64,000 nt of DNA. It comes from Desulfatitalea alkaliphila. GTDB taxonomy: Bacteria; Desulfobacterota; Desulfobacteria; Desulfobacterales; Desulfosarcinaceae. Location: assembly GCF_022968795.1 (NCBI RefSeq), contig NZ_JALJRB010000003.1, forward strand, positions 124,001 through 188,000. Direction: 5' to 3'. The notes below the pieces were generated by a model that saw nothing but the letters and a program-made list of their open reading frames with translations, did not search any database and was not told the origin of the DNA. The translations under genes and the position numbers were made by a program. This document shows positions 26,423-36,600 of the stretch, piece after piece (the first letter of the stretch is position 1; every line of letters begins with the position of its first letter).

Positions 26423-26689
26423 TTACGGGTCATTGCGTCGGGGTATTTCATCGCTGTCATTCGATCGAGGTGCCGAAGTTGCCGTGGATGGGTGATCGGT
26501 CATTGGTTCGGCGACATCCGTCAGAGTGCACAGATCCGGGGTGCCGCGGGTCGGACAGTCCGCGCTTTTGGCGCTCGGGCAGGAGCCGCAGGCACACCCG
26601 CCTTTGCGGAAAAAGGTGCGCCAGAGGTAGAAAACCGCCCAGCCGACAATGAGGCCAAGGATGAGGTATTCCCAAATCATTGGTATCAT
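26423..26689 (-). CDS. FeoB-associated Cys-rich membrane protein
   Basis: 88 aa. ATG 26689 overlaps the feoB stop by 4 nt (ATGA) and has AAGGGAG upstream. One N-terminal membrane helix ('YLILGLIVGWAVFYLWR') is followed by a Cys cluster 'GGCACGSCPSAKSADC' and a hydrophilic tail with one more Cys. This is the pattern of the FeoB-associated Cys-rich family, a probable FeoC substitute. It may bind iron or sense redox at the membrane. The ~40-residue hydrophilic tail is longer than typical. Confidence 0.88.
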   Translation of the reverse strand: MIPMIWEYLILGLIVGWAVFYLWRTFFRKGGCACGSCPSAKSADCPTRGTPDLCTLTDVAEPMTDHPSTATSAPRSNDSDEIPRRNDP

Positions 26690-29214
26690 GCTCCCTTCTT
26701 TTCGATGATCGCGGCCCCCTGCCGGGCCCAGGCGGGATCTCTGACGAATGCGAGCCCCACGGCCGTCAGCAGGGCCAGCAGGTAAAAAGCGGCCATGGCC
26801 TGGATCCCGCTCAGATCCAACAGGCGGCCGACGGTGAACACTCCGCCGGCCACGGCGAGGCCGAAGATCGTCGGGAACACGATGGAAAAAAGCATCCATT
26901 TGTAGGAGCCGGTCTGCACCTTCACCGTGATGGTGGTGGCCAGGCAGGGCGGGTAGAGCACGAAGAAGATGATCAGGGCCAATGCATGCAGCGACGTCCG
27001 GCCGTCGGCCGCGCCTTCGCGACCCATGCGCTCTTCCAGCGTGATGTTTTCGTCCACGCCTTCCTGAAACAGCACGCCCAGGGTGGCCACGCTGGACTCG
27101 CGCGCGGCAAAGGAGCTGATCAGGGCCACGTTGATCTTCCAATCGAACCCGGCGAAGCGGGTCACCGGTTCCAGGGACCGGCCGATGGTGCCGAAATAGC
27201 TGTGCACGATGGTCTCTTCCCGAATCCGGGTGCGCAGGGTGCTGCGTTCGCCGGCCAAGGTGCGCAAAGCACGGTTGACGGACCTTGCTTCGGCATCCCG
27301 GGGGCGCAACAGGGGGTATAAATCCGCGTGACGCGCTTCGAAGCGCGCGTCCACTGCGGCGGAAGCCGCCTGGTTGGTGGCGGCCAGTTTGGCCTCGCGG
27401 TAGGCCGAGGCGACATTGAGCAGTTCCAGGATGCGCGGCCCCTGCAGCAGATCGGCATAAGCCGTATCCTGGATGCCTTCCTGGAAATTGCTCACGGCGC
27501 GTTGCATCGCGGCGTCGAAATGATCCAGCCGCTCTTGGGGCAGCCCAGGGTACTGCAGCAGCACGTAGACGCATACGGCCACAGCCACAACGATGGTGCC
27601 TACTTTCTTGATGTAAGACCAAGTGCGGTCCAGCGCCCGGCGCAGCACGCCGACGGGCGTGGGCAAATGGTAGTTGGGCATCTCCATGACAAAGGGAGCG
27701 GTTTCACGGCCCGCCAGAATGGTGATGGTCAACAACTTGGCCACGATCATGGCCATGATGATGGTGATGGTGGAGATGAACAGCATGACATAGGATTTGT
27801 GGGCCGTGAAGTAGATGCTCACCAGCAGGGTGTAGAGCGGAATCTTGGCCAGGCAGTTCATGTAGGGCACGGTGAGGATGGTGGCCAGCCGAGAGCGTTC
27901 GTCGGGGATGCCCTTGGTGGCCATGATGCCCGGCACGGCACACCCGCCGGTGAAAACACCACCCAGGATGAAGGGCAAGGTGGACTGCCCGTGCAGGCCG
28001 AAGCTCTGGAACACCCGGTCGAGGATGAAGGCGATGCGGGCCATGTAGCCCGAATCTTCGAGAATGGCGATCAGTACGAACAGGATCAGAAATACCGGCA
28101 CGTAGTTGAGCAGGGTGTTGACGCTGTCCACCATCCAAAGGGCCAGGGATCGAATCAGGGTGTCGTGCAGCAGGCCGGGGTCCGGCAGCAGGCCGGCCAC
28201 GGTGGCGCGCAGCCAGGCCAAGGCCGGCCAGGTCAAGGTGGTCAGCTTGTAGCCCTGGACGATGGACAACTCATAGATCAGGTAGACCGTGGCCACCAGA
28301 AAGAGCGGCGCCAGGGCCCGGTGCAACAACACCCGGTCGATCTTTTCCGAAAGGTGCACCGCTCCCGGCAAGGTCGCTTGCTGGCATCGGTCGGCCAGAT
28401 CGGCGGCCGCCCGGTCACGACAGGAGACGATGTGGTCGCCGGTGGAAATGGCATGGGCCGCCTCGAATGCTTCGGTCGCCACATCCGTTTCGGCCAACAC
28501 GGCTTCTGCTGCGACATGGTGGGTCCTGACAAGCGTGCGGGTGCCGACATCGCCTTCCAGCAATTTGATCGCCAACCAACGCGCAGGCGCCATGGCAACC
28601 AGTGTCTTAGAGGTCGCCAGACGGTCCGACAGGGTGGCGATGGCCGGCTCCAGGACATCGTAATCGACGCGAAAGCCTCCTTCCGCCGCCCCGGACAGAC
28701 CCTGCCGGACCCCCGCAATCTGCCGGATGGCCTGCCGCAGCTCCGCCTTGCCGCGCTTTTTACGTGCCACGGTGGGCACTACGGCCACCCCCAGCAGTCG
28801 TCCCAACTGCGCGGCGTCCACTGCACGGCCACGGGCCTCGGCCACGTCCACCATGTTCAGGGCCATCACCACCGGGAACCCCATCTCCAATACTTGGAAA
28901 GTGAAGTACAGCCCGCGCCGCAAACTGGATGCGTCGATGACGTTGACAATGGCGTCGGGCTTTTCCCGCAGCAAAAAGTCCCGGGCCACCCGCTCCTCCA
29001 GCGAATAGGAGGTGAGGCTGTAAGTGCCGGGCAGGTCCACCACCGCCACCCGCCCCTGGCGGTTGCGGTAGCTGCCCACCTTTTTATCGATGGTGACGCC
29101 GGGATAGTTGGCGATGTGCTGGTTGGCCCCGGTGAGCATGTTGAAAACCGTCGATTTGCCGGCATTCTGCTGACCGGCCAGGCCTACGGTGACGTTTTGG
29201 CCGCTGCTTTTCAT
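26686..29214 (-). CDS. feoB: Ferrous iron transporter FeoB
   Basis: 842 aa, full length. An N-terminal GTPase domain carries G1 'GQQNAGKST', G3 'DLPG' and G4 'NMVD', with the FeoB signature 'NYPGVTIDKKVG' between. A GDI-like helical region and a C-terminal polytopic domain with Gate motifs ('FTGGCAVPGIMATKG', Cys included) follow. It imports Fe2+ across the inner membrane. It starts 12 nt after feoA and overlaps the Cys-rich gene at its end. There is a sizeable periplasmic insertion (~565-680) before the last helices. Confidence 0.97.
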   Translation of the reverse strand: MKSSGQNVTVGLAGQQNAGKSTVFNMLTGANQHIANYPGVTIDKKVGSYRNRQGRVAVVDLPGTYSLTSYSLEERVARDFLLREKPDAIVNVIDASSLRRGLYFTFQVLEMGFPVVMALNMVDVAEARGRAVDAAQLGRLLGVAVVPTVARKKRGKAELRQAIRQIAGVRQGLSGAAEGGFRVDYDVLEPAIATLSDRLATSKTLVAMAPARWLAIKLLEGDVGTRTLVRTHHVAAEAVLAETDVATEAFEAAHAISTGDHIVSCRDRAAADLADRCQQATLPGAVHLSEKIDRVLLHRALAPLFLVATVYLIYELSIVQGYKLTTLTWPALAWLRATVAGLLPDPGLLHDTLIRSLALWMVDSVNTLLNYVPVFLILFVLIAILEDSGYMARIAFILDRVFQSFGLHGQSTLPFILGGVFTGGCAVPGIMATKGIPDERSRLATILTVPYMNCLAKIPLYTLLVSIYFTAHKSYVMLFISTITIIMAMIVAKLLTITILAGRETAPFVMEMPNYHLPTPVGVLRRALDRTWSYIKKVGTIVVAVAVCVYVLLQYPGLPQERLDHFDAAMQRAVSNFQEGIQDTAYADLLQGPRILELLNVASAYREAKLAATNQAASAAVDARFEARHADLYPLLRPRDAEARSVNRALRTLAGERSTLRTRIREETIVHSYFGTIGRSLEPVTRFAGFDWKINVALISSFAARESSVATLGVLFQEGVDENITLEERMGREGAADGRTSLHALALIIFFVLYPPCLATTITVKVQTGSYKWMLFSIVFPTIFGLAVAGGVFTVGRLLDLSGIQAMAAFYLLALLTAVGLAFVRDPAWARQGAAIIEKKGA

Positions 29215-29226
29215 GGATATGCCCGC

Positions 29227-29553
29227 CTACCCCTCCTGGACCTCGATCAAATCGGCTTCCCGCTTACGCAGGGTGACGGAGTAGTCCCCCAGGCGCATCT
29301 GCAAGGGATCGCCCAAGGTGGCGCAACGCACCACTTCCACTTCGGCGTTGGGCACGAAACCCAGGTCGAGGAGTCGTTGCCGGATCGCACCTTGGGACCG
29401 ATGGCGCCGGATACGGCACCGGCAGCCGGTGCCGATATCGGCCAGCACGCGGCAATGGCAGGCCGGCCCCATGGGCTGTTGAAGGGAAAAATCGGTGCAG
29501 CCGTCACATCCGGCTGCCATGGCGCGTTTACGGCGGCGATGGCGGTTGAACAT
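29227..29553 (-). CDS. feoA: FeoA SH3-like protein with Cys-rich N-terminal extension
   Basis: 108 aa, ATG 29553 with GAGAGGG upstream. The C-terminal ~70 residues are the FeoA domain ('IRQRLLDLGFVPNAEVEVV', 'DPLQMRLGDYSVTLRKREA'). The first ~40 residues are a basic, Cys-containing extension ('GCDGC', 'CHCRVLADIGTGCRC') absent from minimal FeoA and perhaps metal-binding. FeoA stimulates FeoB-dependent Fe2+ uptake. It is the first gene of the feo operon. Confidence 0.93.
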   Translation of the reverse strand: MFNRHRRRKRAMAAGCDGCTDFSLQQPMGPACHCRVLADIGTGCRCRIRRHRSQGAIRQRLLDLGFVPNAEVEVVRCATLGDPLQMRLGDYSVTLRKREADLIEVQEG

Positions 29554-29630
29554 TTAAACCCTCTCAGAATTGTTTATTATTATTTCTTTTTTTTAAAATT
29601 CATTCCTTATTCGTATCTTCTAACATTTAA

Positions 29631-29668
29631 AGCGATCCCTACTTTACCTATCGCTAAAATTTTGTCAA
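29631..29668 (-). promoter_or_regulatory. feo promoter with flanking inverted repeat
   Basis: Minus strand TTGACA (29668-29663), 16-nt spacer, TAAAGT (29646-29641). The -10 is enclosed by an inverted repeat AGCGAT (29631-29636) / ATCGCT (29650-29655) with 13 nt between, a plausible site for an iron-responsive repressor. A textbook Fur box is not evident. Confidence 0.5.
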
Positions 29669-29944
29669 GCCTTTTTGGCGCATTTTGCACAACTTGTTTG
29701 GGGTCCTCTCGTCGGCCCTTGCCCTTGGGGCTCACGCATCAAGAGTGCGTGCGATGGATCATCGCATGGGGGCGTCGATTCAGTGGATATTTGGGGAGGT
29801 GCGCTCGCGGTGTATTTCGCGGCCAAAGCGGTCGCACGGTCGCAGACACCCTGGGGTGGCAACGCGACCGGAACGGCGGGTTGGGCAGGTGGTTGTCGCT
29901 GTACCGGGTGGGCGCCCATTGGGCGCCTAGGCGGGATTGGCCGC
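29669..29944. other. Gene-free stretch upstream of feoA
   Basis: Between the feo promoter and the end of the methyltransferase gene I see only short GC hairpins (for example GGCCGC/GCGGCC at 29940-29955, whose T-run faces the plus strand where no gene precedes it). No convincing coding region on either strand. Confidence 0.5.
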
Positions 29945-31057
29945 TCAGGCGGCCTTTTTGGTGATCTTCAGAAAATAATTGATACCGAGAGACTCCTTGA
30001 ACACCTGGATATCTTCGATTTGTTCTTCCGGGATGGCCCGCGCGAACTCCAGCATATCCTGCTCGTCGCGGTAAAACAGAAACCAATGGTACACATATTC
30101 CATCACAAACTTAAGGTCCACGGGATTGCCGAATGTGAAATTGCCCACCACCAGCGAACCGCCGGGCCTGAGCAGTTCGAACAGATTGCGGGTCAGGGCG
30201 ACGGTGCCTTTGCTGTCGTCCAGGGGAAAGGTCTTGATGTAATCGTACAGACCCGAACTGTAGATCAGATCGAAGCTCTCTTTTTTCAGATAGGACATTT
30301 CGTACTTCAACGGGCTCAGGGCGAACCGCAAGCCGCGGAAATCCTTGCGCGGCGAACAGAAGTTGACCATCAGGCGCCGGGGGCGGGCCGCCATGTAATT
30401 GCCTGAGATGATCTGGAAAGCATTGGCCAAGGCGTATTTGAAACGGGGCTCGCGATCCGAAATGTCATAGGCTTTCAGGGTGTCCATGTCGTGATCGAGG
30501 GCAAGGAAATGATAGGGATCCTCTGTGTAGACGTCAAGCAGTTCGCGAATTTCCTGGGCCGGGCCGGCCGCCAGGCTGAGCACCTTGCCGCCGTTGAGTT
30601 TGGTGATCTCCTGGGTCAGGAACAACTTGCGGTTGCGCACCGCCTGGCAAGCCTTGGTGGAGACCGCATGTTTGTGCAGCAGCATGCCGAAAGGGGTCTT
30701 GCCCTCGAACTGATTGCGGTAGATGAAGGACATCATCTGGGCGTCACCCGCATAACCGTTGGGCTTGTTGATGATCTGCCAATAAAAGGGCGCTTCCTGA
30801 ACCGCCTCGAAATAGCGGGAGGATCGCACGAAAGCCCGATGCGGCTCGGCATCGCCATTGTGGAAGCTTTCGGCAATGCGCCCCAAAGGATCCATCAACG
30901 CGATCCGCCAATTCTCGAACAGCGTCAGTTCCCGGGCCAGTTTCTCTTCCAGCGCGTCGCCCTTGAGCGTCAGCTTGTTGAGCTTGTGCCGCAGAGCAAG
31001 ATGGCCCGCTTCCAGCTCTTTGAAACATTTTACGAAAGTCGGATTCAGTTCTCCCAT
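29945..31057 (-). CDS. SAM-dependent methyltransferase, PhcB/extracellular-factor type
   Basis: 370 aa from ATG 31057 (GGAAAGGAAG upstream). A helical N-terminal domain (~1-110) precedes the signature 'NKPNGYAGDAQMMSFIYRN'. A Rossmann-type methyltransferase core follows ('VLSLAAGPAQEIRELL', 'LALDHDMDTLKAYD', 'FDLIYSSGLYDYI', 'LLRPGGSLVVGNF'). Proteins of this form are commonly named for biosynthesis of 3-hydroxypalmitic acid methyl ester, the Ralstonia quorum signal made by PhcB. A hybrid kinase gene lies 53 nt upstream in the same direction, as phcS accompanies phcB. A lipid-derived signalling role is inferred. Confidence 0.8.
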   Translation of the reverse strand: MGELNPTFVKCFKELEAGHLALRHKLNKLTLKGDALEEKLARELTLFENWRIALMDPLGRIAESFHNGDAEPHRAFVRSSRYFEAVQEAPFYWQIINKPNGYAGDAQMMSFIYRNQFEGKTPFGMLLHKHAVSTKACQAVRNRKLFLTQEITKLNGGKVLSLAAGPAQEIRELLDVYTEDPYHFLALDHDMDTLKAYDISDREPRFKYALANAFQIISGNYMAARPRRLMVNFCSPRKDFRGLRFALSPLKYEMSYLKKESFDLIYSSGLYDYIKTFPLDDSKGTVALTRNLFELLRPGGSLVVGNFTFGNPVDLKFVMEYVYHWFLFYRDEQDMLEFARAIPEEQIEDIQVFKESLGINYFLKITKKAA

Positions 31058-31110
31058 GAGTGCTTCTTCCTTTCCGGTGTCAACGACGCGACCAACCCCC
31101 CATCCCGCCA

Positions 31111-33123
31111 TCAACCTACGGCGGTCATGGCCGCCTCCGCAGCCGTTGCGCGGCCCGCTGCCAACATCTTGCCCACCAGCTGCGACAGATCGTTGAGATT
31201 GTATGGCTTCTGAATGAACATGCTGTTGCCCTGCTGGATGATGGTGTTGGCCTCATCGGGCATACTGTATCCGCTGGAGAGAACCACTTTGAGTCCCGGG
31301 TGGATCTGCTTGAGCCGGTCATAGGTGGCATAGCCGCTCATGCCCGGCATGATCAGGTCCAGAATGACAAGATCTGGATAGGTCTCCGCGGCCTCGTAAA
31401 AGGCGATCGCCTCCTGACCGCAGCTTGCCGTGTGCACCTGATAGCCGATGCTGGTCAGCATCTCGGCGGCCACTTCGGTGATCATGTCCTCATCATCCAC
31501 CACCAGGATCCGCCCCTTGCCCCGGACCGTACGCTGAATTTCCGGCGCCTCCACCGCGGGCACGCCGTTTGAGGCGGGTAGGAAAAACGAGAGGCGACTT
31601 CCCTTACCGACCCGGCTTTGCACCTCAAAAAAGCCGTTGTGGTTCTGGAGAATGCCATAGGCGGAGGCCAGCCCCATACCCGTCCCCCGGCCCACTTCCT
31701 TGGTGGTGAAAAAGGGATCGAAGATTCTTTGCATGGTGGCCGCGTCCATACCAACCCCCTGGTCCGCCACCTGGACAACGGCATATTGGCCCGACCGGGC
31801 GCTGCACCCCTTCACGCGCTGCTCATCGACCACCATGTTGCGCGTCGTGATGGTCAGTGTGCCGCCGCCGGGCATGGCCTGCCAAGCGTTCAGCAACAGG
31901 TTGAACAACACTTGTTCGATCTGGCCGCGGTCGATGTCGACCACCCACAGCTCGGGGTCCAAGGCCAGGTGGATGGTCACCTCCTTGTGGGTACGACCGA
32001 ACAGATTGGCGCTTTCCGCGATCAATTCGTTGAGGTGGGTGGCATGCACCTGGTACTTGCCGCGCTGGGCGAATCCCAGCAGCTGCTTGGTCAGTTCGGA
32101 ACCGCGGATCACGTAGGCTTCCGTGTTCTTCAGCTTCTCATAGAAGGGATGGCTGGGGGTCGTATTGAGCAACATCAGCGAATTGTTGCCCTGAATGCCC
32201 ATGAGCAGATTGTTGAAGTCGTGGGCCACGCCGCCGGCCAAGCGGCCGATGGCCTCCATCTTCTGGGCTTCGCGAAACTTGGTCGCCAGCTCCTCGCGCT
32301 CTTGCTCGGCCCGCTTGCGCTCTTCGATCTCCTCGCTCAAGGCCTTGTTCTTCTCCACCAGTTGCGAGGTGCGTTTGGCCACGATCTTTTCCAGGCGTCG
32401 ATTGACCGTCTTGACCTTCTCCTGCTCCTTCTCCAGCTGGAAGGCCAAAAAGAAATCCCGCCGGGTGTACATCTCGATGAAGTAGCAGGCGAACATGCCC
32501 ACCAGATTGGAGCTGATGAAGAAAAAGCTGTTGTTCACCAGTACCGTGAAGGGCGCTTCGATCACCTGGTGGGCCACAAGTTCATAGAGTGCTACCAACA
32601 ACCAGCCTGCGGAAGTAGCCCATATGAACCGCACCCGGGTGAAGGTGTAGCCCCAAATCAGCACGAGAATCAGCCCGGCGTAGTAGGTCTGGTTGACCGG
32701 CGGCGGCAATATTGCCACCATGTAAATGATGCCGGAGCCGGCCACCGCCATGGCCGCGGCCATGGCGAACTGAAAATAGCGCTTAAAAGCCGCGAAATAG
32801 GAAAAGCCGATCATGGCAGCCAGGAAAGGACAAACGATGAGGAACCGGACGGTCCAGAGGGTGCCCGTCATTTCGGGGATCAGCAAAAGATCGAGGATCC
32901 CGAAGACGGCATACATGACGATGCCCGCCAAGAGGGAAAAACGCACCGAGCGCAAGGAGTTGGTCCAATAGCTCTGACGGAACCGATCTTCCAGATCGCC
33001 ATGGAAAGAGAGGGTGATCGGATGCAAATCGATACGATTGAGCCCCTCGGCGGCGGCCGGCATGAGTGCATCCCTGGGTTCTTTGCGCCGTTTCACTGAC
33101 ATCTCATCCACAAATAGTTGCAT
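31111..33123 (-). CDS. Membrane hybrid sensor histidine kinase next to PhcB-like methyltransferase
   Basis: 670 aa from ATG 33123 (GGGTGG upstream; ATG 33102 is an alternative). The N-terminal ~60 residues are soluble, then six or seven membrane helices (~57-240) and a coiled-coil linker ('EKEQEKVKTVNRRLEKIVAK'). HisKA follows with 'GRLAGGVAHDFNN' (phospho-His301), HATPase_c with 'NLLLNAWQAM' and 'GTGMGLASA', and a C-terminal receiver with phospho-Asp589 in 'VILDLIMPGMSG'. A membrane-embedded sensor without a periplasmic domain suits a hydrophobic ligand. It is probably co-transcribed with the methyltransferase. Confidence 0.9.
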   Translation of the reverse strand: MQLFVDEMSVKRRKEPRDALMPAAAEGLNRIDLHPITLSFHGDLEDRFRQSYWTNSLRSVRFSLLAGIVMYAVFGILDLLLIPEMTGTLWTVRFLIVCPFLAAMIGFSYFAAFKRYFQFAMAAAMAVAGSGIIYMVAILPPPVNQTYYAGLILVLIWGYTFTRVRFIWATSAGWLLVALYELVAHQVIEAPFTVLVNNSFFFISSNLVGMFACYFIEMYTRRDFFLAFQLEKEQEKVKTVNRRLEKIVAKRTSQLVEKNKALSEEIEERKRAEQEREELATKFREAQKMEAIGRLAGGVAHDFNNLLMGIQGNNSLMLLNTTPSHPFYEKLKNTEAYVIRGSELTKQLLGFAQRGKYQVHATHLNELIAESANLFGRTHKEVTIHLALDPELWVVDIDRGQIEQVLFNLLLNAWQAMPGGGTLTITTRNMVVDEQRVKGCSARSGQYAVVQVADQGVGMDAATMQRIFDPFFTTKEVGRGTGMGLASAYGILQNHNGFFEVQSRVGKGSRLSFFLPASNGVPAVEAPEIQRTVRGKGRILVVDDEDMITEVAAEMLTSIGYQVHTASCGQEAIAFYEAAETYPDLVILDLIMPGMSGYATYDRLKQIHPGLKVVLSSGYSMPDEANTIIQQGNSMFIQKPYNLNDLSQLVGKMLAAGRATAAEAAMTAVG

Positions 33124-33627
33124 CTTCCACCCCTGTACGCACCCGAAGCGCACCGACCGGCCGAAGACGGCCAAAGGCCATCGGCATACCCCTTTGAAGG
33201 CGAATATCGGCACACGCCCACTGATGGCCCGGCTATTGACGGAAGCCGGGTTGGTGATTCGGACGATTGCTGAAGCCATTTGACAGACTGCTGGATCACG
33301 CATCAAATCGATGCAAATAGCATGCCCCTACAGGATTCTCTCCAAGCAACCCATGGGAACCACATTCAACCTCCCGATATCATGACTGATACGCACAACC
33401 CGCATGGGGTCACGAGCCAAGACGCCGGACGGAATTGACAAAAATGGGCAGACGGAATCGCCGAAAATTGTCAAGTCTATCGGATCGGGCCCGCCACCCG
33501 CTGTATCTGTCCGAAAGGACAATAGGGCCGCTTGCGCCCATCAAAAGGTGTATGTGGTGGGGTCAAACAGATCTGAAAGGAAGGCGACGCAAAACACCGC
33601 GCCCCGGCATCATCACAGCGAGGGCTG
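33124..33627. other. Gene-free region between two hybrid kinases
   Basis: About 500 nt with no convincing gene. It contains promoter-like TTGACA on both strands, at 33437 (plus, 'ATTGACAAAAATGGGCA', nearly the same as the promoter core at 6333) and at 33474 (minus), forming an inverted pair TTGACAA...TTGTCAA. The minus-strand copy may drive the downstream kinase-methyltransferase unit. No hairpin terminator was found. Confidence 0.45.
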
Positions 33628-36600
33628 CTATTCGGTGCCCAAGGCCTCGCGCACCTTGACCGCCAGGGAGCGGTTGGAAAAGGGTTTGGCGATGAAATGA
33701 ACGCCCGCTTCCAACATGCCCCGGTGGGCGATCACGTCGGCCGTGTAGCCGGACATGAAGAGCACCTTCAGGTCGGGATTGAGCGATTGCAACCGCCGGG
33801 CCAGATCGCGACCGTTCATCTCCGGCATCACCACATCGGTGATCAGCAATTGAATCGTCCCCTGATGGGCGGCGGCCAGCGAGATGGCCTCGTCGGGACC
33901 GGCCGCGGCCAGCACTTTGTAATGCAAGCGTTCGAGGATGGTTTTCGTCAATTTCAGTATGGCGGTCTCGTCCTCGACGATCATCACCGTTTCGCCGCCG
34001 CCGCGGGGCAGCTCCACCACCGCGGGTTCCTCGCCGGGGCGTTTGATCGCAGCGCCATGCCGCGGCAGATAGATCCGAAAGGTGGTGCCCTTGCCGGACT
34101 CGCTGTAGACATTGATGAAACCGTTGTGCTGCCGAACGATGCCGTAAACGGTGGCCAGCCCCAATCCGGTGCCTTCGCCGATACCCTTGGTGGTGAAAAA
34201 AGGCTCGAACACCGACGCCAAGGTCTCGGCATCCATACCGCAGCCGTCATCGCTGATCGCAAGCAACACAAAATCACCCACCGCGGCTTCGGGGTGATCC
34301 GCGCAGTATGCCGCGTCCAAGACTATGTTGCGGGTTTCGATGGTGATTTTACCGACGCCGTCGATGGCGTCCCGCGCATTGACGCAAAGGTTGGCCAGAA
34401 TTTGATCCAGCTGGGCGGGATCCATGTGGACCGGCCACAACCCGTCCGCCGGCTGCCAGGCCAGATCGATGTCCTCGCCGATGAGGCGGCGCAGCATGCG
34501 CAGGATTCGCTCCACGACCGTATTCAGATCCAGCACCTCCGGCTTGATGGTCTGCCGGCGCGCAAAGGCCAACAGTTGGCGCGTGATGTCGGCGGAACGC
34601 CGCGCGGCGGCGAAAATTTCGTCCAGATCCTGGCGCAGGGCGCTTTCCGGCGGCACCTTGTCCATGGCCAGCTCCGCGTAACCGATGATCACGCTGAGCA
34701 TGTTGTTGTAGTCGTGGGCCACGCCGCCCGCCAACCGGCCCACCGATTCCATGCGCTGGGCCTGCATCAGTTGCGCCTGGAGCTTTTCCCGCTCGCCCTC
34801 GCTGCGCTTGCGCTCGCTCAGATCCTCGGCGGCTCCCATGATGCCGACGATCTCCCCCCGGTCGTTGCGCAGGGGGGCCACCGAAAGGCTGACGGGAATT
34901 CGTTCTCCGTCCTTGCGTACGCGGATCAACTCCTGGCCGTGGATTTCGTCTCCGTTCTTGACTCTCCCCAGCAACGCCTCGAACTCGGCCCGTTTGTCCT
35001 GCGGCACGACGGGCAGCGGTTTGCCGAGGACCTCCTCCGCTGACCAACCGAAGATGCGCCCGGCCGAGCTGTTCCAGTCCGTCACCCGGCCTTCCATATC
35101 GATAGTGTAGAGGGCCACGGGCGAGCAGACCACCATGGCGCGTTGAAACTCTTCGCTATGGTGCAGGGCCTCCTCCGCGCGCTTGCGCTCCGTGATGTCC
35201 ACGACGGTGGTCACTAGATAGAGGGCCTTGCCTTCTTCATCCCGCCGCACCACCGAACTGACATCCGCCCACAACAGGGCGCCGCTCTTGTGCACATACC
35301 GTTTTTCAAAACGCGCCTTGTTTTCACGGCCCTCCACCAGGGAAGCGATGATCGCCTCGGTGGGCGCGATGTCCTCGGCCGGGGTGAACGCTTGCCAGCG
35401 TTTGTCCCGCACCTCGTCCACCGCATACCCTAGAAAATCGGCAAAGGCCTTGTTGGGCGTCATCTCACCCGTGGGCAAGGTGATGGATTTACCCACATTG
35501 GCCGCTTCGAACACATATTGAAACCGGTCGCCACTCTCTTGCAAGGCCGCCGTCTTGAGGGCCACCTGCCGCCGCAAGGACCAGGACCACAAGGCAAACA
35601 CCAGCAGCAGTCCCACCAGGGGGCCGACAACCACTGCAATCCGCCGCAGCGCCACACCCCATCCGGGCGGCGGCGCTTCATACACCCCCATCCATTTGTT
35701 GTAGATCCAACGGTACTCGCCGGTCTGCTCCAGGGCTTTGAGCCCTTCACCCAACTCGGCCAACAGCGCCTTTTGCCCGCTGGGAACGGCGTAGCAATAA
35801 GCGGCCGACAGCAGCGGCTTGCGGCCGACGTTCAAATTTTGCCAGCCGTGGGCCTTGATGTAGTAATGGGCGGTCAAACGGGAGACCAGGGCGCACTCCT
35901 GGCGCCCCATGGCCACCTCGCGCAAGGCATCCTCCTGGGCATCGACCAGGGTGAGCCGCGCTTCGAGGCCGTTCTGCACCGCGAAGTCGTGCATGATGTC
36001 GCCCTTTTGCACGATGATGCGGCAGTCCCGCAGTTCGTTTGCCGACTCCGGCGGCGACATGCCGTTGGTGCGGGTCACACCCACATAGTGATTGACGATG
36101 TGGGGCGCCGTGAAATCGAAGGTTCGATCCCGCTCAGGCGAGTAAAGCAGCCCCTGCAACGCATCGATCTCGCCCCGCGCCAAACCCTCCCGGATTTCGG
36201 ACCAGGGTCCCAGGCGGATCTCGACTTCCAACCCCACCTCGCGGGCGATGGCCCTGGTCAGATCCACGTTGTAGCCGGCCGGTTGCCCCTTCTCATCCAG
36301 AAATTCATAGGGCGGGTAGTTGTGATCGCCGCCGATGACGATGCGCCGGTGGGTGGGCAATTCCAAGGCACCGAGCCATTTGGCGTGCAACTGGTTGAAG
36401 GTACTGTCGGCCATCACCAGGGCCAACCCCTCGTTGAGCAGCGCCAGGGTCCGCCGGTCGCCGGCCCGCACCGCGAAGCAGAAATCCTGTCGAAACCCCT
36501 CGATGGGTTGGTTGATGACCTCCAAGTTGGTCATGCCGATTTCGCGAATCAGGCGCAGGGCCACCAATCGCTGAATCACCACCGCGTCGTGCAGCCCCTC

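Noticed and set aside
29940-29960. Intrinsic terminator GGCCGC-TCAG-GCGGCC-TTTTT
   Set aside because: The T-run faces the plus strand, where no transcript is expected, and the hairpin lies within the last codons of the minus-strand methyltransferase gene.
27328-29964. 878-codon plus-strand open frame opposite feoB
   Set aside because: Antisense shadow with no domain pattern; feoB, feoA and their motifs are on the minus strand.
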